DNA from: Bacteroidota bacterium
GTDB lineage: Bacteria; Bacteroidota; Bacteroidia; Chitinophagales; Chitinophagaceae
NCBI GenBank assembly: GCA_018267955.1
Contig: JAFDXL010000009.1
Location: forward strand, 1,204,717-1,268,716
Length of the DNA: 64,000 nucleotides
Direction of reading: 5' to 3'
Below the pieces are notes generated by a model. The model made no database searches and was not told the origin of the DNA. It saw only the letters and a list, made by a program, of their open reading frames with translations. A program made the translations under genes and the position numbers. This document shows positions 53,501 to 61,493 of this stretch, one piece after another; within the stretch, counting starts at the first letter, position 1, and the number at the start of each line of letters is the position of its first letter.

Positions 53501-53863
53501 TACTACCGTTTTATCCACGATGCTGTAAGTGAGCGGCTGGCCTTTAAAGCAATAATCCAGTACCTGCGCTATGGTGCCGTTAGAGATGCTTACATCTACT
53601 TTCTTTGCCTGCTTCAGCCATTCATCGCGGTACACGAACAGGTAGCCACTCTGCCGCTTTACTTCCTTAAATACATTTTCCAATGATAGATTTTTACCCG
53701 TAAGGGTAATGGTTTGAGAGAACCCCTTTGCACTAACCTGTAAGCAGGCTGCCAGCATGATGATGATCGTTAACTTCATAACCAGCCATGTTCTGTGATG
53801 AAAAAGGCGTTGCTGTTTTCTTACGGTACGAAAACGCCCTTTGCAATAATGCTTCAATTGCAT
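50561..53863 (-). CDS. SusC/RagA-like TonB-dependent transporter with STN signalling domain
   Basis: About 1100 residues from ATG at 53863 (MQLKHYCKGRFRTVRK). The frame is open to 54025, but the extra 54 residues look like leader DNA. After the signal (LQVSAKGFSQ) comes the STN domain, then a carboxypeptidase-like domain (KLTGKITDKSTGKPLEGASVYVKN). The plug is next, with GQNSISSGNNPLYIVDGVP and SIESIEVLKDADATSIYGSRGANGVV, followed by a 22-strand barrel. The STN domain signals to the FecR/ECF pair. It is co-transcribed with susD and the redoxin. Confidence 0.93.
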   Translation of the reverse strand: MQLKHYCKGRFRTVRKQQRLFHHRTWLVMKLTIIIMLAACLQVSAKGFSQTITLTGKNLSLENVFKEVKRQSGYLFVYRDEWLKQAKKVDVSISNGTIAQVLDYCFKGQPLTYSIVDKTVVVRLKEEEKKADSTPVIKLTGKITDKSTGKPLEGASVYVKNSQTGTSTNGEGLFLLAVNRTGFVLVVAYTGYKTLEMPFDGRTELNIELEQSTSELDNVVMIAYGQTTKRLNTGSISKINADDIAKQPVPNPLSAMEGLMPGVFITQGTGVPGGSFSIQIRGQNSISSGNNPLYIVDGVPYTSSSLSDQYLSAYITGGGNPLDNIDPSSIESIEVLKDADATSIYGSRGANGVVLITTKKGQAGKTRVDINAYSAIASVGHMLKLLNTQQYLQMRHEAFANDGATPQVSDYDILSWDTTRYTDWQKEAIGKTAHIADVQASVSGGNINTQFILGGGYRRETTVFPGDYAAKKGSVHFNLSHSSPDAKLKILLSAAFTFNNSNLPFEDISSYGYLLPPNAPSIYDTMGKLNWQDGFNNPFSYLVATYNNKTDNLISNAVLSYQFFKGFQLRTSLGYTQTNMHESNLYPLNSFNPSWGYTSGYSDFSDNTFKTWIIEPQAEYQKQIGRSKFNILLGTTFEQDRRTGQTIEGTDFASDALLANLNAASQVRTINAVFSQYRYNAFFGRIKYSLNDNIELNLNGRRDGSSRFGPGKQFANFSSVGTAWIFSSEPFMKHAASWWSFGKLRASYGTTGNDQIGDYQYLDTYSPTRYAYQGGNGLYPTRLFNSSYSWEVNKKLDIGLELGFFKDRVYFVADWYRNRSSNQLVGYSLPLITGFSSIQSNFPAIVQNSGFELDIHSINIKTQTIKWTSSFNISIPRNKLIAYPDLAKSSYAYTYAVGQPLNILYRYQYTGVDKQAGVYQFQDINKDGFVGYPADLVPVKVGIDFYGGLQNAIRYKNWSLDFTFQFVKQRTRDITPFLGIPGMMGNQLVDVLGRWQKPGDETKVQQFTQSYNDAGFAYFKYISSDQIITDGSYVRLRNVSLSFDLPEHMLKKIFVQNFSLYIQAQNLLTITDYKGFDPETGFSSSLPPLRIISGGFKITL

Positions 53864-54074
53864 AGTTTTGATTGTTGGGTTATACAATAAATGTTTACGA
53901 CACTCCCGCAAAACGGGAGATGATATTTGTTGGGTTAACCCACATCCGCCGTTCCGATCGCCATCGGGACGGTTTTTGTTTTTCCGGGCTAACCTCGTTA
54001 CATACTGTTCAGGAAACGTAGACACGTTTCCTCTTTGTCTAACATGAGAAAAATTACAGAGCCGTTGCTATTCT

Positions 54075-54527
54075 TTAACCGTTCAGCGACAGATCAAACG
54101 CCTGTGTAGCAGGGGGCAGACATTCACTGTCTGTGCATACCTGGAATTTGATCGTGCCTTTTATATTCGTCTTTACCTTATGCTTCATTGTTACCTTCTG
54201 CACAAAATCCACCTTGTTGCTGTATTGCCATGCTTCAATACCGATGGATTCATCCTTTACTTTTTTCAATACGCCCAGTTCTGTAGTTTTTCCATCTAAA
54301 ATCAACAGGGGGTTCTTTAGAAATTTTATGGCCGTAGGTATGGCGATCGCATCTTCCGGCTGCTGCTGTGCATACAGATGCCATCCTTTGTCTATTTGTG
54401 CTGTTAAATGGATCTCATAAGAGTTGGCATCTAACTGTTTCACACTGTATGACCAGGTAACAGGGCCGCCTGCAAAAACGGAACCCGTAATAAAAGCTGT
54501 AACCAATAAAGTGATCATTTTCTTCAT
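54075..54527 (-). CDS. Periplasmic DsbD N-terminal-domain-like protein
   Basis: A 150-residue exported protein with signal ending VFAGG. The Ig-like core contains AQIDKGWHLYAQQQP and the C-terminal VCTDSECLPP, whose two cysteines match the redox pair of the N-terminal domain of DsbD. It probably passes electrons to periplasmic partners. It lies between the SusC-like gene and FecR with 10 bp to FecR, so it is in the same operon. A full DsbD is encoded nearby at 57198. Confidence 0.88.
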   Translation of the reverse strand: MKKMITLLVTAFITGSVFAGGPVTWSYSVKQLDANSYEIHLTAQIDKGWHLYAQQQPEDAIAIPTAIKFLKNPLLILDGKTTELGVLKKVKDESIGIEAWQYSNKVDFVQKVTMKHKVKTNIKGTIKFQVCTDSECLPPATQAFDLSLNG

Positions 54528-54536
54528 ATTCCTTGT

Positions 54537-55709
54537 TTATGGAGCTACATAAATTTTTTTGTTGTCTATCCTACAATGCACACCGCTCAGTTCCAGCACC
54601 TTCAATACTTTGGATAGGTTCATATTGCGGGAGATGTCGCCTGATATGCTTCCGCCCGGTATCGCGCCTTCATACACGATCTCCACATCGTACCAGCGTG
54701 CTATCTGCCGCATGATCTCCGGTATATCCGTCTGGTCAAGCTTGAACAAGCCATCCTTCCAGCCAACGGCTTTGTCCGTATCCACATTTGGTAACAGCTT
54801 AATGGAGCCGTTCTTGTTTACATTCGCCTGTTGTCCCGGCTGGAGTAAAATCGTATTGGATGCGCTGGTAACTTTTACAGAGCCTTCCAGCAAGGTGGTC
54901 TTGATAAGATTTTCATCGCCATAAGCCATAATATTAAAATGCGTACCTAATACTTCCACCTGCGTACTGCCGGTAATTACATGGAATGGTTTTGCAGGGT
55001 TATGCACTACTTCAAAATATCCCTCACCGGTTAAGGTTACATCCCGTTCATTTCTGGTAAATGCTGTAGGGAAACGAAGCGAGGAAGCCGCATTTAACCA
55101 TACCTTACTTCCATCAGGCAACCGTACCTGGTACTGCCCGCCACGCGGTGTGGTAATTGTATTATAAAGCACTTCAGATGTATTTGCATTACCGGCATTG
55201 TAAGCCAGCATACCACTATCCAGCTTAATGACCTTTGTATTGCCTTGTTGAGCGAGGTCGCCATTTGCCGTAGTGTCCAGCACGATCACCGAGCCATCCG
55301 CCAGTGTAAGGGTAGCCTTATTACCACCCGGCAGGGCATCATGCTTCATTTCTTTAGACGCTACCGCCGGTGTGTTTATTTGTTGTTTGCCGCTAAAGAA
55401 GAAATAACCTGCTGTACCTGCCGCGATAATGATAATAGCGGCTGCCACATAACGCCACGGCCCGCCTTTTCTTTTTGCCCGCATCGGTATCACTTTACCT
55501 TTTTCTTCCTGCGCCTCAGCCATCTTTTGCTTCAGCGCCTCCAGGCTTCTTGCCGCCGAGCGGTCTATTTTCTCTTTATCGCCTGCATAGAACTTTATGT
55601 CGTGAGCATCAAAACTTTCATACCACTGTTCCACCAATGCTTTCTCTACTGAAGTGCAGGTGCCGTCCAGGTATTTTTCTATGAGTTCCGTCAATCGTTG
55701 CTCGTCCAT
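54537..55709 (-). CDS. FecR-family anti-sigma factor
   Basis: A 390-residue inner-membrane regulator. The cytoplasmic anti-sigma part covers about residues 1-85, a membrane helix (VAAAIIIIAAGTAGYFFF) follows, then the periplasmic FecR domain (TTPRGGQYQVRLPDGSKVWLNAASSLRFP) and a C-terminal STN-like domain (DIPEIMRQIARWYDVEI). The STN domain of the SusC-like transporter is expected to contact it and release the ECF sigma factor. The probable partner sigma gene lies 3.6 kb away (59354), separated by three other genes. Confidence 0.92.
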   Translation of the reverse strand: MDEQRLTELIEKYLDGTCTSVEKALVEQWYESFDAHDIKFYAGDKEKIDRSAARSLEALKQKMAEAQEEKGKVIPMRAKRKGGPWRYVAAAIIIIAAGTAGYFFFSGKQQINTPAVASKEMKHDALPGGNKATLTLADGSVIVLDTTANGDLAQQGNTKVIKLDSGMLAYNAGNANTSEVLYNTITTPRGGQYQVRLPDGSKVWLNAASSLRFPTAFTRNERDVTLTGEGYFEVVHNPAKPFHVITGSTQVEVLGTHFNIMAYGDENLIKTTLLEGSVKVTSASNTILLQPGQQANVNKNGSIKLLPNVDTDKAVGWKDGLFKLDQTDIPEIMRQIARWYDVEIVYEGAIPGGSISGDISRNMNLSKVLKVLELSGVHCRIDNKKIYVAP

Positions 55710-55785
55710 ACAAACCCGTTTCTATAGCAGGAATTGCAGCAGCGAAGGTTTACCGCCATGTCGGGGGAAGATTTTTTTATTTCTT

Positions 55786-56031
55786 TCAATTATCCACAAA
55801 CTCAAATAACTCTATACCTGCAGACGGAAATTTCCACGACAGTATTTTCAGCACCTCTATCATGCAATGTTCTGTGGCCTTTACACGAAGTATTATTTCA
55901 TGTTTATCCCTTTGTTCCCAGTTCGAAAGAACGGTGCAGCAATATTGCCTTTCTACAACACCCTGGTAACAGAGTATATCCTGCATTGTCTTATCCTTCG
56001 AGCTGATAATGAGTATGAAATTATTTTCCAT
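55786..56031 (-). CDS. Small hypothetical protein
   Basis: About 81 residues from ATG at 56031 (MENNFILIISSKDKTMQ). A start at 56067 would run into the cysteine synthase gene. It has alternating strands and helices, ending RVKATEHCMIEVLKILSWKFPSAGIELFEFVDN. The CQ-YCC region has Cys residues. The pattern resembles an ACT-like regulatory domain, but this is a weak impression. It lies between cysteine synthase (10 bp) and FecR (76 bp). Confidence 0.5.
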   Translation of the reverse strand: MENNFILIISSKDKTMQDILCYQGVVERQYCCTVLSNWEQRDKHEIILRVKATEHCMIEVLKILSWKFPSAGIELFEFVDN

Positions 56032-56041
56032 GCCATGAGGA

Positions 56042-57112
56042 TTATTGAAGACCGGTATCACATACACAAATCCGTTCTATAGGAGAAAAGTCCAGGAAGT
56101 CTAGCTTCGGGGTAATGTAACTTTCCTTTATTCTTTCTTCTTTCATAAGATCGGTGCTTAGGTATTTCTTGTTGCTGTCGGGTATTACGGTTACTACGTT
56201 ACAATCAGGTGGCAGCATGCCCTGCACCAGGATAGCACCGATCACATTGGCGCCGGAAGAAATGCCTACTGCCAGTCCCAATTGCCTGGACAGCTTTTGC
56301 GCCATAAGAATGGCATCGCCATCGGATACTTTGATAACCCCGTTTAACTTAGACAGGTTAACGATAGGTGGGATAAATTCATCGGATATACCCTGGATAC
56401 GGTGGCTGCCTGTCTTATACCCTGTGGTAAGTGTGGGCGATTCAGCTGGCTCTATCGCGAAAACCTGAACATCTTTAAAAGCTGCCCGCAGATGATAACC
56501 TACGCCCATCACAGTCCCGCCCGTGCCTACACCTGCGACAAAGGCATGCGTTCTCAACCCTTTTCTTTGCAACTGCCTGGTAATCTCGGGGCCGGTAGTT
56601 CTTTCATGCGCTTCCGCGTTATACCGGTTTTCGAACTGGCGGGGAAGGAAAACAGAATGATCTTTAGCTGCATACACTTCGGATAGTTTAATGGAGCCAA
56701 AAAAACCACCTTGTTCTTTAGATACGGGTATGATCTCCGCCCCGAAACTTTTGATAATGTCGGTTCTTTCCCTGCTTAGCCAGTCCGGCATAATGATGGT
56801 TACAGGATGGCCTAATGCTCTACCCAGGGCACTAAAAGATATGCCTGTATTTCCACTGGTCGCTTCAATGATCCGGCTGCCGGGGTGAAGCGCCTCCTGC
56901 TCATACGCTTTCTGCAGTATGTATAAAGCCATCCGGTCTTTGATGCTGCCTGTAAGGTTATAATGTTCGCATTTGACATATATCTTTCTTTTCTGTCCCT
57001 TATATGCATATATCAGTTCCAGCATCGGCGTATTGCCTATAAGCTTCCAAAGCCTGTTTAGTTTTAAGGCAGGATAATCCTTTCTGTTCTTTGTATGTTG
57101 CGTTGTTATCAT
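56042..57112 (-). CDS. Cysteine synthase family PLP enzyme
   Basis: A 356-residue fold-type II PLP enzyme making cysteine from O-acetylserine (or a close relative) and sulfide. The PLP Lys58 sits in YNLTGSIKDR, and the phosphate-binding motif SGNTGISFSA follows. The cofactor-ring motif VGTGGTVMGVG and SSGANVIGA are also intact. It has an extra C-terminal segment (KESYITPKLDFLDFSP, then a Cys-containing tail CVCDTGLQ). It lies between DsbD (85 bp) and a small hypothetical gene, which fits a sulfur/thiol theme. Confidence 0.9.
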   Translation of the reverse strand: MITTQHTKNRKDYPALKLNRLWKLIGNTPMLELIYAYKGQKRKIYVKCEHYNLTGSIKDRMALYILQKAYEQEALHPGSRIIEATSGNTGISFSALGRALGHPVTIIMPDWLSRERTDIIKSFGAEIIPVSKEQGGFFGSIKLSEVYAAKDHSVFLPRQFENRYNAEAHERTTGPEITRQLQRKGLRTHAFVAGVGTGGTVMGVGYHLRAAFKDVQVFAIEPAESPTLTTGYKTGSHRIQGISDEFIPPIVNLSKLNGVIKVSDGDAILMAQKLSRQLGLAVGISSGANVIGAILVQGMLPPDCNVVTVIPDSNKKYLSTDLMKEERIKESYITPKLDFLDFSPIERICVCDTGLQ

Positions 57113-57197
57113 AAGTAAAATAGTTTATCAAAAATCCGGGGTGTGGAAACACGCCCGGCAGTCAGACTAAATAAGACCTCTTAGTCTATGCAACAAG

Positions 57198-59114
57198 CTA
57201 CCGGCTGCTTGCATTTTCATACACATCTAACCCGCACTGCAGCCATTCCTTATATTCTTTTTCGTCCGGTGTATAACCTACCGGATGATTGATCAGTTTC
57301 TCTTCCGGTGTAAGCAATGCGTACAAGGGCTGGGAAACTTGTTTAAAGTTCTCTGCCTCGAACGTTGCCCATTTATCGCCTGTAGTTTCTATAGCTACTG
57401 TATTGCCTTCCGTATTGGTATAATGAAATGTTTGCCCTGATGGTAACGGAGCCTTGTCATCCACGCATAAGGAAAGCACGATACAATGCTCATTGATCAT
57501 TTCTTTTATTCCGGGTTCGGACAGCACATTTTCTTCCATCTTGCGGCAATTGACACAAGCCCAGCCTGTAAAATCTATCAGTACCGGCCTTTGCAATGTT
57601 TTGGAGAGCTGCAGGGCTTTATTATAATCGTTTACTACTAAATACTGTGCATCGTTTTGTTGCGAATTTTTATTGTTATAAATACTGTAGCTTACCGGTG
57701 GCGGGAAACCACTGAGTAATAACAGGCTGCTTGTATTGATTAGCCCTGCGAACATATAGGCGACAAAAAGGAGCGTACTGCACCCTGCTATTATTCTTGC
57801 TGCCGGCAGCTTTGTTTTATCCTTGCCGAAAATGCGGAACAGGTAAAGGGCAAGGCCGCCAAAAATCACTATCCAGATAATCAGGAACACTTCTCTTTTC
57901 AATATGCCCCAATGTGCTACCAGGTCGGCATTGGAAAGGAATTTGAATGCAAGTGCCAGTTCAATAAATGCCAGTGCTTTTTTAACGGTATCCAGCCAAC
58001 TGCCGCTTTTAGGCAGTCGTGCCAGCCTCTGCGGGAAGATGGCAAACAGCGCAAAGGGTAACGCCAGTGCTAAGCCAAAACCCGCAAGCCCACAGGTCAG
58101 CGGCCAGGCGCCACCGCCAAGGGAACCTACCAGCAGGCTGCCTAATATCGGCCCTGTACAGGAAAACGAAACGATGGCCAGCGTGAGCGCCATAAAGAAG
58201 ATGCCGCTGATACTGGTGATATTGCTCTTTGCATCGGCTTTGGAGGCGATGCTGCCGGGGATCGTAATGTTGAACAAACCGAAAAAAGAAAGGGAGAAAC
58301 CAATAAAGATGATGAAAAAAGCCAGGTTCAGCCACACATTGGTAGCAATTGCATTGAGTACTTCGGGACTTAGCCGGAACAAGTGAAAAGGAATACTGAT
58401 GGTTATGTAAATAAGAAAGATAAATACGCCATACAGTAATGCATTATGAATCGCCTGCTTCCTGTTCACGGAACGTTTGGCGAAAAAGGAAACGGTAAGG
58501 GGTATCATGGGAAACACGCAGGGGGTTAGCAATGCAAGCAATCCGCCGCCCATCCCCAGAAAGAAGATAAGAATCATACCTAAACTACCGCGTTGTTCAG
58601 CGCCACAATCAGATAACGGCTGATGTATGTTAATAGAAGGCAGTTTAATTTCTGCAGCAAGATTATTTTGATAGCTGCTGTCTAATATAATTTGCTGGTC
58701 GTATGCAATGGGAGTGAACTCCTTTCCGTTAGCAGTATATGCATTTAAAGTAAGTTGCAGGGAAGATACGTTGCTGCCCACATTTATTTCCTGTATAAAA
58801 GATGCCTCTTCCTGAAATACGGATTCTTTACTGCTTGCAAATATCTCATCGGAAATAATCATTGGCGTTGTTGATGGTTGCAGCGTCCCTTTCATCTTTA
58901 CATGTGCATTCCGTATGCTTATGGCCGGGCCTTCCAATCCATTCGTTGTATCTGTAATTGCGTACAGGTACCAGCCATTATTTATAGTTGCGTTTACGCG
59001 AATGAGATAAGTATTACTGTCTTTCTTTTCAGCAGTGACCTTCCATTGCACAGGAGATTGAGCAGATGTAATGATGATGATGAATGCAAACAATACTGTC
59101 AACAGAAATTTCAT
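57198..59114 (-). CDS. dsbD: Thiol:disulfide interchange protein DsbD
   Basis: A 638-residue membrane protein that carries electrons across the inner membrane. It starts with a signal peptide and an Ig-like periplasmic domain. The central membrane region of about eight helices has LTPCVFPMIPLTVSFF and CTGPILGSLLVGSLG (transmembrane Cys pair). The C-terminal thioredoxin domain holds WACVNCRKMEENV (CxxC near residue 520). The neighbouring DsbD_N-like protein and redoxin are possible partners. It is divergent from the ECF sigma gene, so the 240-bp spacer should hold promoters for both. Confidence 0.93.
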   Translation of the reverse strand: MKFLLTVLFAFIIIITSAQSPVQWKVTAEKKDSNTYLIRVNATINNGWYLYAITDTTNGLEGPAISIRNAHVKMKGTLQPSTTPMIISDEIFASSKESVFQEEASFIQEINVGSNVSSLQLTLNAYTANGKEFTPIAYDQQIILDSSYQNNLAAEIKLPSINIHQPLSDCGAEQRGSLGMILIFFLGMGGGLLALLTPCVFPMIPLTVSFFAKRSVNRKQAIHNALLYGVFIFLIYITISIPFHLFRLSPEVLNAIATNVWLNLAFFIIFIGFSLSFFGLFNITIPGSIASKADAKSNITSISGIFFMALTLAIVSFSCTGPILGSLLVGSLGGGAWPLTCGLAGFGLALALPFALFAIFPQRLARLPKSGSWLDTVKKALAFIELALAFKFLSNADLVAHWGILKREVFLIIWIVIFGGLALYLFRIFGKDKTKLPAARIIAGCSTLLFVAYMFAGLINTSSLLLLSGFPPPVSYSIYNNKNSQQNDAQYLVVNDYNKALQLSKTLQRPVLIDFTGWACVNCRKMEENVLSEPGIKEMINEHCIVLSLCVDDKAPLPSGQTFHYTNTEGNTVAIETTGDKWATFEAENFKQVSQPLYALLTPEEKLINHPVGYTPDEKEYKEWLQCGLDVYENASSR

Positions 59115-59353
59115 TCGCCCGGTTTAAGCGTGAACAGGAATTTTTATGGTAGATGATTCCTTTTACTTATTGCAGGAAAACGGTGTTACCGCCATGAATG
59201 AAATATTTTTATCTTAATCAGTTATTTAGTGACTATTTATATGCAGCAGTTTTGCACATCACCTGTCGTATATAAAGGAATTATTAATTTTACATTCATT
59301 CAAAACAGATCATAACTAACAACACACCATATAGCGACGGAGAGTTACTGCTA

Positions 59354-59923
59354 TTGATAGTGCAGCAAAACGAGGACGCTTTTACAACGTTCTATTATCG
59401 TTATTATGACCTGATGTGTAGGAAGGCTTACAGACGTATTCCTGAAGAAGCAATAGTGGAAGAGATCGTGCAGGATGTTTTTCTTACTTTCTGGAATAAG
59501 GCAGCTACATTAGATGCGGGTGGCAATATTTCGGCCTGGTTATATGCAACGCTTCGTAATAAAGTACTTCATCATTTACGTACCGAACAGACAAGACAGG
59601 TTTACATCAGGAAGCTGGAACAGTTGCAGAAAGATGTTTCTATAGATGCGCAGGATAAGCTTGCCCTGAAACAAACCGAAGAAGAGATACATACGATCAT
59701 CCAGGCTTTACCGGCACAATGCAGGGAAGCGTTCGTATTAAGCAGGTATGAAAACCTTTCCTACAGGGAAATTGCAGAACGGATGGACATATCTGTTAAT
59801 ACTGTTGAGAAACATATAGGAAAGGCACTAACAATATTAAGAAAGGGGTTACGTGATCACCCGGTAGAGTTATGGCTATTATTTTTGGCAGGGTTTGAAC
59901 TGGCAGAAAAATTCATTAAATAG
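59354..59923 (+). CDS. ECF RNA polymerase sigma factor, start uncertain
   Basis: A 189-residue ECF-type sigma factor from TTG at 59354. Region 2 includes FTTFYYRYYDLMCRKAYRRI and VQDVFLTFWNKA, and region 4 is ALPAQCREAFVLSRYENLSYREIAERMDISVNTVEKHIGKAL. The frame is open to 59288. The translated upstream codons read ...TNNTPYSDGELLLL, which fits the SDGELL-type ECF N-terminus. No ATG, GTG or TTG lies in that upstream stretch, so the true start may be an ATT or ATA codon (59294, 59312). It likely partners the FecR of the SusC operon. Confidence 0.88.
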   Translation: MIVQQNEDAFTTFYYRYYDLMCRKAYRRIPEEAIVEEIVQDVFLTFWNKAATLDAGGNISAWLYATLRNKVLHHLRTEQTRQVYIRKLEQLQKDVSIDAQDKLALKQTEEEIHTIIQALPAQCREAFVLSRYENLSYREIAERMDISVNTVEKHIGKALTILRKGLRDHPVELWLLFLAGFELAEKFIK

Positions 59924-60002
59924 ACCAGCTTCGTTTATCATAATAAAAAATATTCCGTGTGTCAATTGCCTTGACGTTTGTCTTTTCATGGGACTGGCCA
60001 TA

Positions 60003-60755
60003 TTACATGCGATATGTCAACTCATTAACTCCGTCCATTTTTTTTATTTCATCGATGGCTAATAAAATACTACTTTGATGGGACCTGTTGTTAAAAGTTA
60101 CTTTTACCTGATCCAAATGATCCTTATTATTGGAATGGGCAAGCATCTCGGTGGCCACCAGGTCATGTGCTCTGAATACATTTTCAATTTGAGCAAGACC
60201 AATACGTTCTGGATCAAACTGTACAATAATGCGCCTTCCATACACCTTACGGAATACCGTCCGTTCCAATGGTTTGATAAGTGCCAGGACAACCAGTATG
60301 ATAGTTGTTGCCATTATTGCCGCAAAATACAAACCGCCACCGACGGCAAGACCAACTGCAGCGACACTCCATAATCCCGCAGCTGTAGTTAACCCCCGGA
60401 TAATCTGAGGACGCAAAAACAATATTGTTCCAGCACCAAGAAATCCTATACCGCTAATAACCTGGGCTGCAATTCTTGATGGATCCAATACGATACCGGG
60501 GCTGCCCGATACATCCTGAAATCCAAAAGCTGATACGATCATAGCCAGGGAGGCACCGACACAAACAAGCATATGTGTCCGTAGCCCGGCAGCACCATCT
60601 TTTCGTTCTCTTTCCCAGCCCACTGCTCCACCTAATACAGCGGCAGCGAGCAACCGGACTGTCACCTCTCCGGTAGAAATCATAAATCTGTCCATCATTA
60701 AGCTTTCTGTAAATTTACAAAACACTAAAAATTTTAGCACTTTAAATACTTCCAT
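60003..60755 (-). CDS. MgtC/SapB-family membrane protein
   Basis: A 250-residue protein, or about 230 if it starts at 60698 (MMDRFM). About five helices form the MgtC domain, with the family core GGAVGWERERKDGAAGLRTHMLVCVGASL, SRIAAQVISGIGFLGAGTILF and GLTTAAGLWSVAAVGLAVGGG. The C-terminal ACT-like cytoplasmic part (about 165-250) is of the type found in long MgtC proteins. MgtC proteins affect survival at low magnesium and in host cells. It is not operonic and has an AT-rich 228-bp upstream spacer with no other gene. Confidence 0.9.
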   Translation of the reverse strand: MEVFKVLKFLVFCKFTESLMMDRFMISTGEVTVRLLAAAVLGGAVGWERERKDGAAGLRTHMLVCVGASLAMIVSAFGFQDVSGSPGIVLDPSRIAAQVISGIGFLGAGTILFLRPQIIRGLTTAAGLWSVAAVGLAVGGGLYFAAIMATTIILVVLALIKPLERTVFRKVYGRRIIVQFDPERIGLAQIENVFRAHDLVATEMLAHSNNKDHLDQVKVTFNNRSHQSSILLAIDEIKKMDGVNELTYRM

Positions 60756-60983
60756 TCGAAAATCCCATCTATAGCTGGTTTGACTTTAATCTACTGGTTA
60801 CATAGAGTTGTGGTTATCTAAATATTCAATTACCTGTAAAGTTTGCATTAGAAAAATAATCGACCATTTTAGTTTGATTATTCAGTCTGACAATGTGGTC
60901 TTCGCATAGATATTTGATGTTACAGTTTAATTTTGAGCAATGCGTATATTATTTTGAACCAATATTCACACAAATAGTTCAGG

Positions 60984-61268
60984 TTAGAATTTCCCGCTGC
61001 GCATTATTTCTATCGAAAGTTCTAAAAGAAGATGGGATGAGATATCCTCAGATTGGTTTACGATTTCCCAGTTCCGCGTTTCTGATAGTTTCATATCCAC
61101 CCATATCGAATGACCGGATGCCTGCAATATTACATGTGCCGCGGTATCGCCATTCTTGTACTCAAGCTTATAAAAATCACACAGGTATGATTTATTATCC
61201 GCAGATATTACCTTAAAAAAAATATAGCTTTTTTCAGGTTGCTCATTGCCTGGTTTATCCATTGTCAT
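60984..61268 (-). CDS. Small hypothetical protein
   Basis: About 94 residues from ATG at 61268; the frame is open to 61310. It is hydrophilic with beta-rich segments (KSYIFFKVISADNKSYLCDFYKLEY) and ends in SSHLLLELSIEIMRSGKF. No family is recognised, and no signal peptide is apparent. It is isolated between the MgtC-like gene and the large barrel gene. Confidence 0.5.
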   Translation of the reverse strand: MTMDKPGNEQPEKSYIFFKVISADNKSYLCDFYKLEYKNGDTAAHVILQASGHSIWVDMKLSETRNWEIVNQSEDISSHLLLELSIEIMRSGKF

Positions 61269-61493
61269 CTTATGCTTATGAGTATGTGTGACACAACTTC
61301 TGTAAGGCAAACTCTTATAAAGAACCCCATAATATTACGGGCTCATTGGCAAATGAATACTTCATGCGTATGCTTATAAAAGTAATGACTTGATGTAAAA
61401 TAGTAAATCTTCAAAAAAGAAGCAATTCCCCTGGTAGAAAAAGAACAGCGGTCAGGGTAATACAGGTTGCGTAAACGGCAACATGCTTGTATG

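Noticed and set aside
53864-54074. N-terminal extension of the SusC-like protein to 54025 and a gene in the spacer
   Set aside because: The extra 54 residues are basic and Cys-containing with no signal, and the true signal peptide follows the start at 53863. The spacer shows no other gene.
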